From Lentisphaerota bacterium (lineage in GTDB: Bacteria > Verrucomicrobiota > Lentisphaeria > Victivallales > Victivallaceae), in contig CP071032.1 in assembly GCA_017134815.1 (NCBI GenBank), positions 62,001 to 126,000 of the forward strand: a stretch of 64,000 nucleotides of DNA. The letters run 5' to 3'. Numbering within the stretch: the stretch's first letter is position 1; the number at the start of each line of letters is the position of its first letter. A program made the position numbers and the translations under genes. The notes beneath the pieces were generated by a model. That model had not been told where the DNA came from and did no database searches. It was given only the letters and a program-made list of their open reading frames with translations. Shown in pieces: positions 1-9,785 of the stretch.

Positions 1-456
1 CAGCCACTTTTTGTAGTCTGTGCATTGTTTGAGGATAATTTCCCATTTCGGCTTCAAATCCAGTTTGCCGCCGCCGGTACAGGCAGTGTCCTGCGGGCAC
101 AGCTTCACCAGCTCACTGAGCCATCCTTTTTTATGGACGAGGGTATCAGAGTGCAGTGCCATGAAGTATTCCGTATTACAGGCTTTCAGGCCAATATCAA
201 GGGCAGACCCATGCGCCCAGGAGCCGTTTTGCTTCATTTCATCGGGAGAACGTTCGATCAGCTTTATCCAGCTGACCGAACGTAAATATTCCAGAGATGA
301 ATCATTGGAGCCGTTGTCAACGACTATGACTTCATAAGGATACTCTGTGTACTGCCTGATACTTCTCAGGCAAAGTCGTGTCAGATCTTCGGTCTTGTAG
401 TTGACCACACAGATTGTGACTTTGCCTCTCTCTACCTGCTGATTACTGTTCTGCAT
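1..456 (-). CDS. family 2 glycosyltransferase, C-terminally cut by window edge
   Basis: The first 152 codons of a GT-A fold glycosyltransferase are present; the rest lies beyond base 1. Read leftward from the ATG at 456, the protein has the typical GT2 start: a beta strand (VTICVVNYKTEDLTRLCLRS, about residues 13-32), then EVIVVDNGSNDSS for nucleotide-sugar binding, and ALHSDT in the position of the metal-binding DxD loop. Such enzymes transfer a sugar from a nucleotide donor, usually for surface polysaccharide, but acceptor and donor cannot be inferred. It starts 5 bp after the purA stop, so it is probably co-transcribed with purA. The plus-strand open frames over this stretch are shadows. 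Confidence 0.85.
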   Translation of the reverse strand, partial: MQNSNQQVERGKVTICVVNYKTEDLTRLCLRSIRQYTEYPYEVIVVDNGSNDSSLEYLRSVSWIKLIERSPDEMKQNGSWAHGSALDIGLKACNTEYFMALHSDTLVHKKGWLSELVKLCPQDTACTGGGKLDLKPKWEIILKQCTDYKKWL

Positions 457-461
457 AGCGA

Positions 462-2085
<1,624 letters not shown>

Positions 2086-3363
2086 ATGACCGAAAAATTT
2101 TCTTTTGAAGAAATTCAAAACACACTGCAGCAAATGGGGGAAAAGGCCTTGGCTGCTTCTCGCGCTCTGGCCGTGCTGAATTCAAATGACAAAAACCGCT
2201 GCCTGATAAAAATGGCTGAAGAGCTGGAAGCTTCAGCTGATGAAATAATCACCGCAAATGCCGTAGACCTTGAAGCCGGTAGAAGCAAAGGCCTTTCCGG
2301 AGCCATGCTGGACCGGTTAAAACTCGATCCGGAAAGAATACAGGCAATGGCTGATGGTTTGCGGGAAGTAGCGGCACTTGAGGATCCCGTTGACAGAACA
2401 CTTTCTACTACAGTGCGTCCCAATGGAATCAGGATAGATAAAATTTCTGTTCCGATCGGGGTTATTGGAATAGTATATGAGTCACGTCCAAATGTAACTG
2501 TTGACGCGGCCGGACTCTGCCTCAAAGCCGGAAATGCGGTGATATTGCGCGGTGGCTCTGAAGCCATCAATTCCAATCTGGTGCTGGCGCATTGCCTGAA
2601 CCGGGCAGGGGTGATGACCGGGCTGCCGGATGGAGCTGTACAGTTGATTCCAATGACTGACCGGCAGGCAGTCAGCGCCATGCTGAAAATGGATAAGTAT
2701 ATTGATCTTATCATACCGCGTGGCGGCGAAGGGCTGATTCGAGCGGTTGTTGAGCAGTCAACAATTCCTGTTATCAAACACTACAAAGGGGTTTGTCATC
2801 TTTATGTAGATACGGCGGCGGATATCAAAATGGCTGCTGAAATCGTTGAAAACGCGAAATGTCAGCGCCCCGGTGTCTGCAATGCAATTGAAACACTGCT
2901 GATCAACCGTGATATTGCGGATGAATTTATTCCGCCTTTCCTGGTGAATATGCGCGAGAACGGGGTTGAGCTGCGTGGTGATGAAGCGTTCAGAAATTAT
3001 GCTCCTCAGGCCAGAATCGCGACGGAGGAGGATTACTATGCAGAGTACGTTGATCTTATTCTTGCGGTAAAAATTGTTGATAATGTTGACGCTGCGGTAA
3101 ACCATATTAATAAATATGGCTCCAGGCATAGCGACGGGATTATTACTGAAGACCCGGTTGCGGCAGAGTTTTTTCTGAAACGTGTAGATTCATCAACGGT
3201 CTATCATAATGCTTCAACCCGTTTTACCGATGGTTTTGAATTCGGCATGGGTGCTGAAATCGGTATAAGTACAGATAAACTTCATGCCCGCGGTCCGATG
3301 GGCCTCAATGAATTGACCAGTTATAAATACCTGGTACATGGAAACGGACAGATTCGTAAATAA
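2086..3363 (+). CDS. proA: glutamate-5-semialdehyde dehydrogenase (gamma-glutamyl phosphate reductase)
   Basis: Reduces gamma-glutamyl phosphate with NADPH in the second step of proline synthesis. I place the start at the ATG at 2086 because AGAGAGG sits 8 bp upstream; a TTG 30 bp earlier lacks such a site. The resulting 425-aa protein has the aldehyde-dehydrogenase-like fold with PIGVIGIVYESRPNVT, AGNAVILRGGSEA and the catalytic Cys265 in the CQRPGVCNAIETLL block. The expected partner kinase ProB is not nearby. The next gene begins 27 bp downstream behind its own ribosome-binding site. Confidence 0.96.
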   Translation: MTEKFSFEEIQNTLQQMGEKALAASRALAVLNSNDKNRCLIKMAEELEASADEIITANAVDLEAGRSKGLSGAMLDRLKLDPERIQAMADGLREVAALEDPVDRTLSTTVRPNGIRIDKISVPIGVIGIVYESRPNVTVDAAGLCLKAGNAVILRGGSEAINSNLVLAHCLNRAGVMTGLPDGAVQLIPMTDRQAVSAMLKMDKYIDLIIPRGGEGLIRAVVEQSTIPVIKHYKGVCHLYVDTAADIKMAAEIVENAKCQRPGVCNAIETLLINRDIADEFIPPFLVNMRENGVELRGDEAFRNYAPQARIATEEDYYAEYVDLILAVKIVDNVDAAVNHINKYGSRHSDGIITEDPVAAEFFLKRVDSSTVYHNASTRFTDGFEFGMGAEIGISTDKLHARGPMGLNELTSYKYLVHGNGQIRK

Positions 3364-3390
3364 AACACTACTTTATGAAGGGGGTGTCCC

Positions 3391-5043
3391 TTGAATAGAA
3401 ACAAGACAGCATGGTTGATTTTTGTTACTGCTTCAGTGCTATTCCTGGCTGGGCTGTATAATCTTGAATTCACTAAAATTGATTGCCGGTTTGCATTATT
3501 TGTGCAGGATGCTTTCACTCACAAACTTGGGCCGTTTCCTTACCTTTTTGGAAAACCTTACTGTGATTATCCTTCTCTGCATGTGTATATAATGCATTTA
3601 TGTGCCGCATTGTTTGGCTCTATAAATATGTTTACAATAACTCTGCCAAGCGCGCTTGCTGCCGGCGGGGTTATGGCATTTACTTATCTCATCGGGGCCA
3701 GGGTGTCTAATAAACTGGGATTGTTTGGTGCCTTGCTGCTGGCGGCTACTTTTGGGTTTCTCTGTATTGCCAGAGCTCCATCACCGGATATGATTGTGGC
3801 TTTGATAACGATTACTGCATTTTACCTGATGTACAGCGGTGAGCTTGACGGTAAGTTCGGCCGCCTTGCTTTGCTGCCTTTGCTGGTGATAGCGGGTTTT
3901 GCTGTGCGCGGGCCTATTGGAGCAGTTATACCAGCCGGAGTGATTTGTGCTTTCTTCCTGTGTGCTCGCCGTTGGAAACTGATGATAATAGCTGGCTTGA
4001 TGTGCGCTCTGGTGCTGGCTTTATGCATGATGCTTTATATGTCGTGGATTTATGAGTATGGCGGCACAGAACTTTTGAACGAGTTTAAACAGGCTCAGTT
4101 TGCAGCCCGTCTGACCAGTGGCAAACCGGTCTGGTTTTACTTCACCAACACTTTGGGGACCTACGCTTTGAGTTATCCTCTGGGGTTGTTTGTATTGTTG
4201 TTTTACGGCTGGAAAAAGCGTAAAAGTTTTTTTGCAAAAGTGCCATTTGATACTTATCAGGGGTTACTGCAGTTACTGACCAGCTGGCTTCTGGTAATTG
4301 TAATCGGCATGAGTATTCCTGGCACAAAGCACCTGCGATACATAATCGGGGTTATTCCAGCTGCTGCTTTGATTGCCGCTTTTGTATTTGTAAATCCTGA
4401 CAAATACAAGCTGTTTGAAAAGATCAGAAACATATTTATTCAGCTCTGCCGGTTTGTACCATTTGTAGTCACACTGCTCTTGTGGATTGCGGCGGTTGTG
4501 ATACACCTGCTTGGAATAGGGCTGCAGCTTCCGGTTTTTCTGCCGTCAATGGTTTTTTTGATTCTCGGGATCGCCATGATTGCAGGGCCGCGCAAGATCA
4601 AGTCGGTTGATAAGGTACTTTTTGTGGCTGCCCTTACTACAGCCGGCTTTCTGGTGCTGAAGATAATGGTAATAGAGCCGGTTGAACAATTTATTGAGTC
4701 GTCAAGGATATTTGTGGCTCAGATTGAAAAAGTACGTCAAAATAATGAATCTATCTGCTTCTTTGAGCTCGGTCCTGACGGTGAAGAGCTGAAGTATCTG
4801 GTTAATATTAAAAAGGATAAACAGTTTAAGCCGGTTTTTGTTGATCTTGCAAACTCTCGGAAATTACTTGAACTACCTGAAAATATGATTATCATTGCCA
4901 AAGAGAGCAAGGTGGATGATTTACCGCTGGATGTGAGAAATAAACTGCAGTTAATCGCCACTGGCAAGCTTGGCCACAAAGAGTGCCTGGCCTTTAAAGT
5001 GGTTGTTCCTGCACAGAAAACTGAGGAGAATTCCAGGAAATGA
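3391..5043 (+). CDS. ArnT/PMT-like integral membrane glycosyltransferase
   Basis: A 550-aa polytopic membrane protein of the GT-C superfamily (PMT/ArnT-like), which uses polyprenyl-phosphate sugars as donors at the outer face of the inner membrane. The N-terminus has one membrane helix, then DCRFALFVQDAF and PYLFGKPYCDYP. This is the first periplasmic loop, where the family keeps acidic catalytic residues. About ten or more further hydrophobic segments follow, with a soluble C-terminal domain of about 110 residues. The start is a TTG behind AAGGGGGTG; no nearer ATG fits. Its stop overlaps the mtaB start (ATGA), so the two are translationally coupled. The sugar and acceptor (lipid A or another glycolipid) are not determinable. 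Confidence 0.75.
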   Translation: MNRNKTAWLIFVTASVLFLAGLYNLEFTKIDCRFALFVQDAFTHKLGPFPYLFGKPYCDYPSLHVYIMHLCAALFGSINMFTITLPSALAAGGVMAFTYLIGARVSNKLGLFGALLLAATFGFLCIARAPSPDMIVALITITAFYLMYSGELDGKFGRLALLPLLVIAGFAVRGPIGAVIPAGVICAFFLCARRWKLMIIAGLMCALVLALCMMLYMSWIYEYGGTELLNEFKQAQFAARLTSGKPVWFYFTNTLGTYALSYPLGLFVLLFYGWKKRKSFFAKVPFDTYQGLLQLLTSWLLVIVIGMSIPGTKHLRYIIGVIPAAALIAAFVFVNPDKYKLFEKIRNIFIQLCRFVPFVVTLLLWIAAVVIHLLGIGLQLPVFLPSMVFLILGIAMIAGPRKIKSVDKVLFVAALTTAGFLVLKIMVIEPVEQFIESSRIFVAQIEKVRQNNESICFFELGPDGEELKYLVNIKKDKQFKPVFVDLANSRKLLELPENMIIIAKESKVDDLPLDVRNKLQLIATGKLGHKECLAFKVVVPAQKTEENSRK

Positions 5044-6353
5044 CTTCGGCAGGAAACGCCGCTGTATTTACAATAGGCTGCAGGCTTAATCAGGCGGATG
5101 CAGCTTTGATTTGTACTCGTCTCGAAGAACAGGGGTGGAATATTGTTCGCCCGGAATACGAAGGCCGCATTGACTTGATGATTGTTAATACCTGTACGGT
5201 TACGGGAACTGCGGCGAGTAAAAGTCGTGCCGCAGTAAGGCGGTTTCGCCGTAAACACCCGGAATGCTGTATAGTGGTTACCGGATGCAGTGTTGAAATA
5301 GAGAACTCGGACTGGATCAGGGAGGAAGCGGCGGATTTAATTCTGACCAATCCTGAGAAGAAAAATATTGCGGATTTAATAATTAAACACCTCGAGCATA
5401 AAAGCATTTCAACCGGACGAAAATTCAGCCTTGAGCAGCCGGTAGAGGTGTTTAAGGAAAAAGCCGCAGGACACTTCCCGTTTAAAAGCCGGGCTTTTTT
5501 AAAGGTGCAGGAGGGGTGTAATAATTTTTGTTCCTACTGCATTGTGCCCTATGCCCGCGGTCCTGAACGTTCACGGGACTGGGAAGAAGTAGTGTCTGAC
5601 TTTAAGCAGTTTCTGGCAGATGGTTTTGAGGAAATTGTGCTTACAGGTGTCAATATTTGCGCTTACAATGACAATGGGCGTACCTTGACTGATCTATTAA
5701 GAACATTATCTGCCCTGCCGGGTAATTTCAGGATTAGATTAAGCTCAACTGAGCCTCATCCGAATAATATGGAACTTCTTGAGGTAATGCGTGATAATCC
5801 GAAAATCTGCCGGTTTCTTCACCTCTCACTGCAGCATGGAACCGATGAAATACTTAAATCCATGAACCGCAAATATACTGCAGCGGAATTTGCCGCTTTT
5901 ATTGAAGCGGCTCGAGAGGCGGTTCCGGGTATTCATATCGGGACTGATATTATTGTTGGCTACCCGGGTGAATCCGTGGAACTTTTTGAACAGGGACTTA
6001 AATTTATTCGGGAAATGGCCTTTGCCAATATTCATATTTTTACTTTTTCCCCGCGCGAGGGGACTCCTGCTGCAAAGCTGAAAGACCGTGTTGACGGCAG
6101 AGAGTGTGACAGGCGACGTGCGTGTTTGTCCACACTTGCCGCGGATATGAAACGCGGCTTTATCGAATCTCAGCTGGGGAAGGAGCTACCAGTAATATTT
6201 GAGCGCAAGAACCAGGAAGGCAGTTTTTACGGCTGGAGTGATAACTATATAAATGTTATTTGTGATGATCCCACGGTTCATAAAAATACAATAACTACAG
6301 TTCTGGCTGAAGAAACACTTCCGGACGGGTCTATCTACGCAAAGCTTGTCTAA
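5040..6353 (+). CDS. mtaB: tRNA t6A37 methylthiotransferase MtaB
   Basis: A radical-SAM enzyme of the methylthiotransferase family, which adds a methylthio group to t6A37 of ANN-decoding tRNAs. Three N-terminal cysteines (Cys14, Cys52 in NTCTVTG, Cys83 in TGCS) hold the auxiliary iron-sulfur cluster. Cys160, Cys164 and Cys167 in CNNFCSYC hold the SAM cluster. The family motif YARGPERSR follows, and the C-terminus is a TRAM-type domain. The 437-aa length and the GCRLNQAD start favour MtaB over MiaB or RimO. The gene overlaps the upstream membrane glycosyltransferase by 4 bp. Confidence 0.92.
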   Translation: MTSAGNAAVFTIGCRLNQADAALICTRLEEQGWNIVRPEYEGRIDLMIVNTCTVTGTAASKSRAAVRRFRRKHPECCIVVTGCSVEIENSDWIREEAADLILTNPEKKNIADLIIKHLEHKSISTGRKFSLEQPVEVFKEKAAGHFPFKSRAFLKVQEGCNNFCSYCIVPYARGPERSRDWEEVVSDFKQFLADGFEEIVLTGVNICAYNDNGRTLTDLLRTLSALPGNFRIRLSSTEPHPNNMELLEVMRDNPKICRFLHLSLQHGTDEILKSMNRKYTAAEFAAFIEAAREAVPGIHIGTDIIVGYPGESVELFEQGLKFIREMAFANIHIFTFSPREGTPAAKLKDRVDGRECDRRRACLSTLAADMKRGFIESQLGKELPVIFERKNQEGSFYGWSDNYINVICDDPTVHKNTITTVLAEETLPDGSIYAKLV

Positions 6354-6360
6354 TTACTGT

Positions 6361-6402
6361 AAAAAAAATCAGGCATTTCTGCTGAAAGCAGGAATGCCTG
6401 AT
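6361..6402 (-). terminator. intrinsic terminator for the leftward repeat-protein gene
   Basis: A 16-bp stem (arms 6368-6383 and 6387-6402, one G-U pair) closes on a 3-base loop. On the minus strand it is followed by eight U. It lies between convergent genes; on the plus strand the hairpin lacks a U tract, so it mainly serves the gene ending at 6450. Confidence 0.85.
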
Positions 6403-6449
6403 GTGATGTATTGCCAGTTTCCCTGTTTAACATTCAGGGAAAGGACTGA

Positions 6450-7307
6450 TTATTCAGAATCGTCAATGAATTCCTGAACGTCGTCCTTGTCTGTGCTGCT
6501 GTAAATATAGGGTGTGAGCTTGACTTCTGAGTATTTTTTACCAATCAAGTCTTCAACTTTTTCAGTTGCAGCAATATATTTATTGCCAGTTTCGTTGATA
6601 GAGTAGTCATCCAGGTCAAGCCCTGCTGATTTCAATTTTTCTACAACCTCATCCCTGGTCTTGCCAATGAAAATAAACGGACTCAGGTCGCGGTCACCAA
6701 CTGTGTCTTTAAGAAAATCAATTTTACCCATTGCATGTTCAACTGCAATATATGTGTCACCACACTGGATCAGGTTGTAATTTCCTTTGGTTGAGACAAG
6801 TTTGATAACAGGTTCTTTAGGCATTTCTTTTTCAGTTTTTTCAACAAGTTCAGTGATCTGCTGTTCGTTGTTGCCGCTGAAAATATATGGAGGCAGGTTA
6901 ATTTCTGAATATGATTTGCCAAGCAATTCTTTTTCACTTAACGTGTCTGAGACCGCTACATAGTGACCACAGAATTCAGTAACAGTGTAGACATCAGGAT
7001 CCTGGTTGGCATTTTCGATTTTGCTGGTTGTGTCTTCGTCTGTTTTTCCAACAAAAACATATGGAGGCAGGTCTCTGTCGCCAACATGATCATTGACAAA
7101 GTCAAGTTTGCCCAGCGATTTGTTTGCAGCCACAAAGCGATCGCCGTGCTTGACAATATTAAAATGATTGTAAGTAGAAATCAGTTGAGTCTGTGTATTC
7201 TCTTCAGGTCCTTGAGCGGTTGTATTTTTCTTCCTTGAAATAAAGAAGAATATAGCAATGATTATTACTATGATAATAATAATAAATGGAAGTTTTAAAG
7301 CTGTCAT
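6450..7307 (-). CDS. membrane-anchored protein with four tandem repeats (ABAB)
   Basis: I do not recognise a named family. The 285-aa protein begins with a single strongly hydrophobic helix (about residues 5-24) followed by RKK, so it is probably anchored with the rest in the periplasm or cytoplasm. The remainder is four repeats of roughly 60 residues in alternating order. Repeats 1 and 3 carry GDR/TF/YVA...GKIDF...VGDRDLxPxIFxGKT. Repeats 2 and 4 carry YVA/IAxS/T...LxGKxYSEV/INLxPYI. Each ends in a short helix. The pattern suggests duplication of a two-repeat unit. It stands alone between a terminator and a long AT-rich gap. Confidence 0.7.
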   Translation of the reverse strand: MTALKLPFIIIIIVIIIAIFFFISRKKNTTAQGPEENTQTQLISTYNHFNIVKHGDRFVAANKSLGKLDFVNDHVGDRDLPPYVFVGKTDEDTTSKIENANQDPDVYTVTEFCGHYVAVSDTLSEKELLGKSYSEINLPPYIFSGNNEQQITELVEKTEKEMPKEPVIKLVSTKGNYNLIQCGDTYIAVEHAMGKIDFLKDTVGDRDLSPFIFIGKTRDEVVEKLKSAGLDLDDYSINETGNKYIAATEKVEDLIGKKYSEVKLTPYIYSSTDKDDVQEFIDDSE

Positions 7308-7834
7308 TGTAAATTTACCCTAATAATGTTTAAAATTTATGATGCCGGGTATTAAACCCGCAAGCAGTAATCTGTGATCTGAATGTGTCTGGCCTTTATT
7401 TAGTAAAAACTGGCGTGGTCATATTTTAAGTAACACAGACATTTATTATAAACTGCCTCTTTTCTGTAATTTATAATATTTCTTTCAATTTGTTGTGGAA
7501 TAATCAGAACGTTGTTCTGGTATATATAAGCTGCAAAACGGCAGATAGATTGCTGATATTGTATAAGATATTAATTAGTACTGTCTTAACGTTTTTTCCA
7601 GTTTTTTCCTCCAGTTTAAAATTCTTTATTAGATGGTTTATGCGCAATTTACTAGCAAAAAAATGAATTTGTTGGTCTTCAAAAATGTTTAATATTGTCG
7701 TTATTTACAGAATATGCAATAAAAAGTTAGTATAATTATTTAATTTTTTTATTACACTGCTAAAGCTCTTGAGTAAAATTTTGCTTTACGAAAAAATTAC
7801 TCAAGAATAAGAAGTTGCATTTACCGGGGACTAA
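7308..7834. other. AT-rich intergenic region with one inverted repeat
   Basis: About 530 bp between two leftward genes, strongly AT-rich. The only clear structure is a 10-bp inverted repeat (TCTTGAGTAA at 7767-7776, TTACTCAAGA at 7797-7806) just past the chorismate mutase stop. It may act as a weak terminator, although no U tract follows. Promoter elements for the repeat-protein gene presumably lie here, but I cannot single one out. Confidence 0.4.
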
Positions 7835-8398
7835 TCACTGCTGCTGTAACTTTAAGATGGCTTTGAGAAGCAGCAGTTTATCTGATTTTGAAATATACTT
7901 GACATTTATTTTTTCAATAACAATTTGCTGCTTGACTTGCAGAGGCAGCGAAGAATGTTTCAGCGATTTTAACTGCAGTATTATCTGGCGGCCTATTTTG
8001 ATAAGTTCTGGGCGTATTTCTGTTTTCAGGTCCTTGCAATTAAATTTCTCCGGCATATCCTCAGTGGACCATTTTGCAATCCAATTTTTTTGTATTTTCT
8101 TTGCCAGATTAATTTGCAGCTGAAAAAACTCTTTTGCTGCTTCAGGGGAAAGCCCGAATTTTGCTGCATCGCATGTGGAGTTCAGCAAGACAATTCTTTC
8201 TCTGGCAAGGTCCTCTATTGGAATATTATTCTTGTGCTTGTAAGCAGCTACGTCTTTCATGCAACTGAGTCGCTGATTGATGAGGACACACAGATTGCGG
8301 AAATTTGCTTCAGCAGATTCTGGTGCTGATTTAGCGGCGAAAGCAGTAAAACTGGTAAGTGCTGCGATAATTAAGAAAAAGCAGATAATTTTTTTCAT
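7835..8398 (-). CDS. secreted chorismate mutase, AroQ gamma class
   Basis: Predicted to convert chorismate to prephenate outside the cytoplasm. The first 21 residues form a signal peptide (hydrophobic core, cleavage near AFA-AK). The mature all-helical part matches the exported AroQ-gamma family, best known from M. tuberculosis and enterobacteria. Arg43 in NQRL, Lys54 in AAYKH, Arg66 after the NIPIED segment and Gln103 in LAKKIQ fall where the active-site residues sit. A C-terminal domain with Cys119-region helices follows, as in that family. Length 187 aa is typical. An intrinsic terminator separates it from the upstream aldolase gene, and no clear promoter is visible between them. The assignment rests on motif alignment by eye. 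Confidence 0.75.
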   Translation of the reverse strand: MKKIICFFLIIAALTSFTAFAAKSAPESAEANFRNLCVLINQRLSCMKDVAAYKHKNNIPIEDLARERIVLLNSTCDAAKFGLSPEAAKEFFQLQINLAKKIQKNWIAKWSTEDMPEKFNCKDLKTEIRPELIKIGRQIILQLKSLKHSSLPLQVKQQIVIEKINVKYISKSDKLLLLKAILKLQQQ

Positions 8399-8420
8399 TA
8401 ACTTTCACGTATTTATAAAT

Positions 8421-8450
8421 TAAAGAAAAAGCCGCCCGAATGGACGGCTT
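8421..8450 (-). terminator. intrinsic terminator after the aldolase gene
   Basis: Arms 8442-8450 and 8429-8437 pair over 9 bp (one G-U) around a 4-base loop. On the minus strand a run TTTTTCTTT follows. It sits 22 bp after the aldolase stop and before the chorismate mutase start. Confidence 0.88.
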
Positions 8451-8472
8451 AAGCATATAAAGAGTTATAATA

Positions 8473-9549
8473 CTAGCATCTGTCAAGACAGTTGAGCTCT
8501 TTAAATGCCAGCTCAACACGTTTGGCCATTGAGACCTCGCCTTCACGGAGCCATTTTCTTGGATCATAGTATTTTTTATTAGGCTTGTCTTCGCCTTCAG
8601 GATTGCCGAGCTGCCCCTGCAGGTAAGCTTCGTTGGCTTTGTAAAAATTAAGTACGCCTTCCCAGCAGGCCCACTGTGTATCAGTGTCAATATTCATCTT
8701 GATAACACCATAGGAGATAGCTTCAGTAATCTCTTCCGGACTGGAACCTGAACCTCCGTGGAAAACAAAATTAACCGGCTTTTCGCAAGTACCGTATTTT
8801 TCAGCAATAAACTTCTGAGAATTTTTCAGAATAACGGGTGTAAGGGTTACATTGCCGGGCTTGTACACGCCATGTACATTACCAAAAGATGCTGCAATAG
8901 TGAAATTCGGGCTGATTGCATTGAGCTTTTCGTAGGCATAAGCCACATCTTCAGGCTGAGTGTAGAGAGCAGAGTTATCAAGATGTGAGTTGTCAACTCC
9001 ATCTTCTTCGCCGCCAGTACAGCCCAGTTCGATCTCAATAGTCATGCCGATTTTGCTCATGCGCTCAAAATATTTGCATGAAATTTCAACATTGTCCTCA
9101 AGGCTTTCTTCAGAAAGGTCCAGCATGTGTGAGCTGAAAAGAGGTTTGCCTTTTTCTGCAAAGAATTTCTCGCCGGCATCAAGCAGTCCGTCAATCCAGG
9201 GCAGAAGTTTTTTTGCACAATGGTCGGTGTGCAGAATTACCGGAACTCCATATTTTTCTGCGACCAGGTGCACATGCAGAGCGCCTGATATGCATCCGGT
9301 AATAGCGGCTTCCTGGCCCTCAAGGCCAATGCCTTTGCCGGCATAGAAAGAGCCGCCGCCATTGGAGAACTGAATAATTACAGGTGAATTAACCTTTTTT
9401 GCAGCTTCAATTACAGCGTTTACAGAGTCGGTCCCGACTACATTGACTGCAGGCAAAGCAAATTCATTTTCCTTGGCAATCTGAAAAACTTTCTGAATGT
9501 CATCACCGAAAAGAACACCCGGTTTAACGGCATCAAAGATTTTAGTCAT
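8473..9549 (-). CDS. fbaA: class II fructose-bisphosphate aldolase
   Basis: Cleaves or forms fructose 1,6-bisphosphate from two triose phosphates, a zinc enzyme of glycolysis and gluconeogenesis. The 358-aa length and overall pattern match the E. coli FbaA (class IIA) group. Visible blocks are the N-terminal FGDDIQKVFQ, VILHTDHCAKK with the catalytic Asp and a zinc-binding His, IEIELGCTGGEEDG, FGNVHGVY and FVFHGGSGSSPEEI. A good ribosome-binding site GGAGA precedes the ATG. The gene is followed by its own terminator, so it is probably monocistronic. Confidence 0.97.
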   Translation of the reverse strand: MTKIFDAVKPGVLFGDDIQKVFQIAKENEFALPAVNVVGTDSVNAVIEAAKKVNSPVIIQFSNGGGSFYAGKGIGLEGQEAAITGCISGALHVHLVAEKYGVPVILHTDHCAKKLLPWIDGLLDAGEKFFAEKGKPLFSSHMLDLSEESLEDNVEISCKYFERMSKIGMTIEIELGCTGGEEDGVDNSHLDNSALYTQPEDVAYAYEKLNAISPNFTIAASFGNVHGVYKPGNVTLTPVILKNSQKFIAEKYGTCEKPVNFVFHGGSGSSPEEITEAISYGVIKMNIDTDTQWACWEGVLNFYKANEAYLQGQLGNPEGEDKPNKKYYDPRKWLREGEVSMAKRVELAFKELNCLDRC

Positions 9550-9785
9550 GTGCTGTCTCCAACTTTTTTGTTAGCAGTTTGAAAAACTTTTATTATCTAT
9601 TAAATAATTTCATTACAAGGCTAAGCTTTAGAAAATTCCTGCCCTGACGGTTTCATGGGCACTTAAGGAATCATGAAAATATAAGAAAAATCATAAAAAG
9701 TAATTCCCGCAAAATATGCACATATTCGCAATAGTCAAGCTGAAAGAAAATTTTTTAATGCATTTTTATTTTTTCTCTGCAGAAG

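Noticed and set aside
20..337. Plus-strand open frames at the left end (20-337 and 25-285)
   Set aside because: The minus strand of the same bases encodes a clear family 2 glycosyltransferase start; the plus-strand translations show no family features.
2115..2777. Minus-strand open frame of 220 codons within proA
   Set aside because: Shadow of proA; composition is rich in Ser/Arg typical of an antisense frame.
7767..7806. Inverted repeat as a definite terminator of the chorismate mutase gene
   Set aside because: The stem is AT-rich and no U tract follows on the minus strand, so it is only noted within the intergenic entry.
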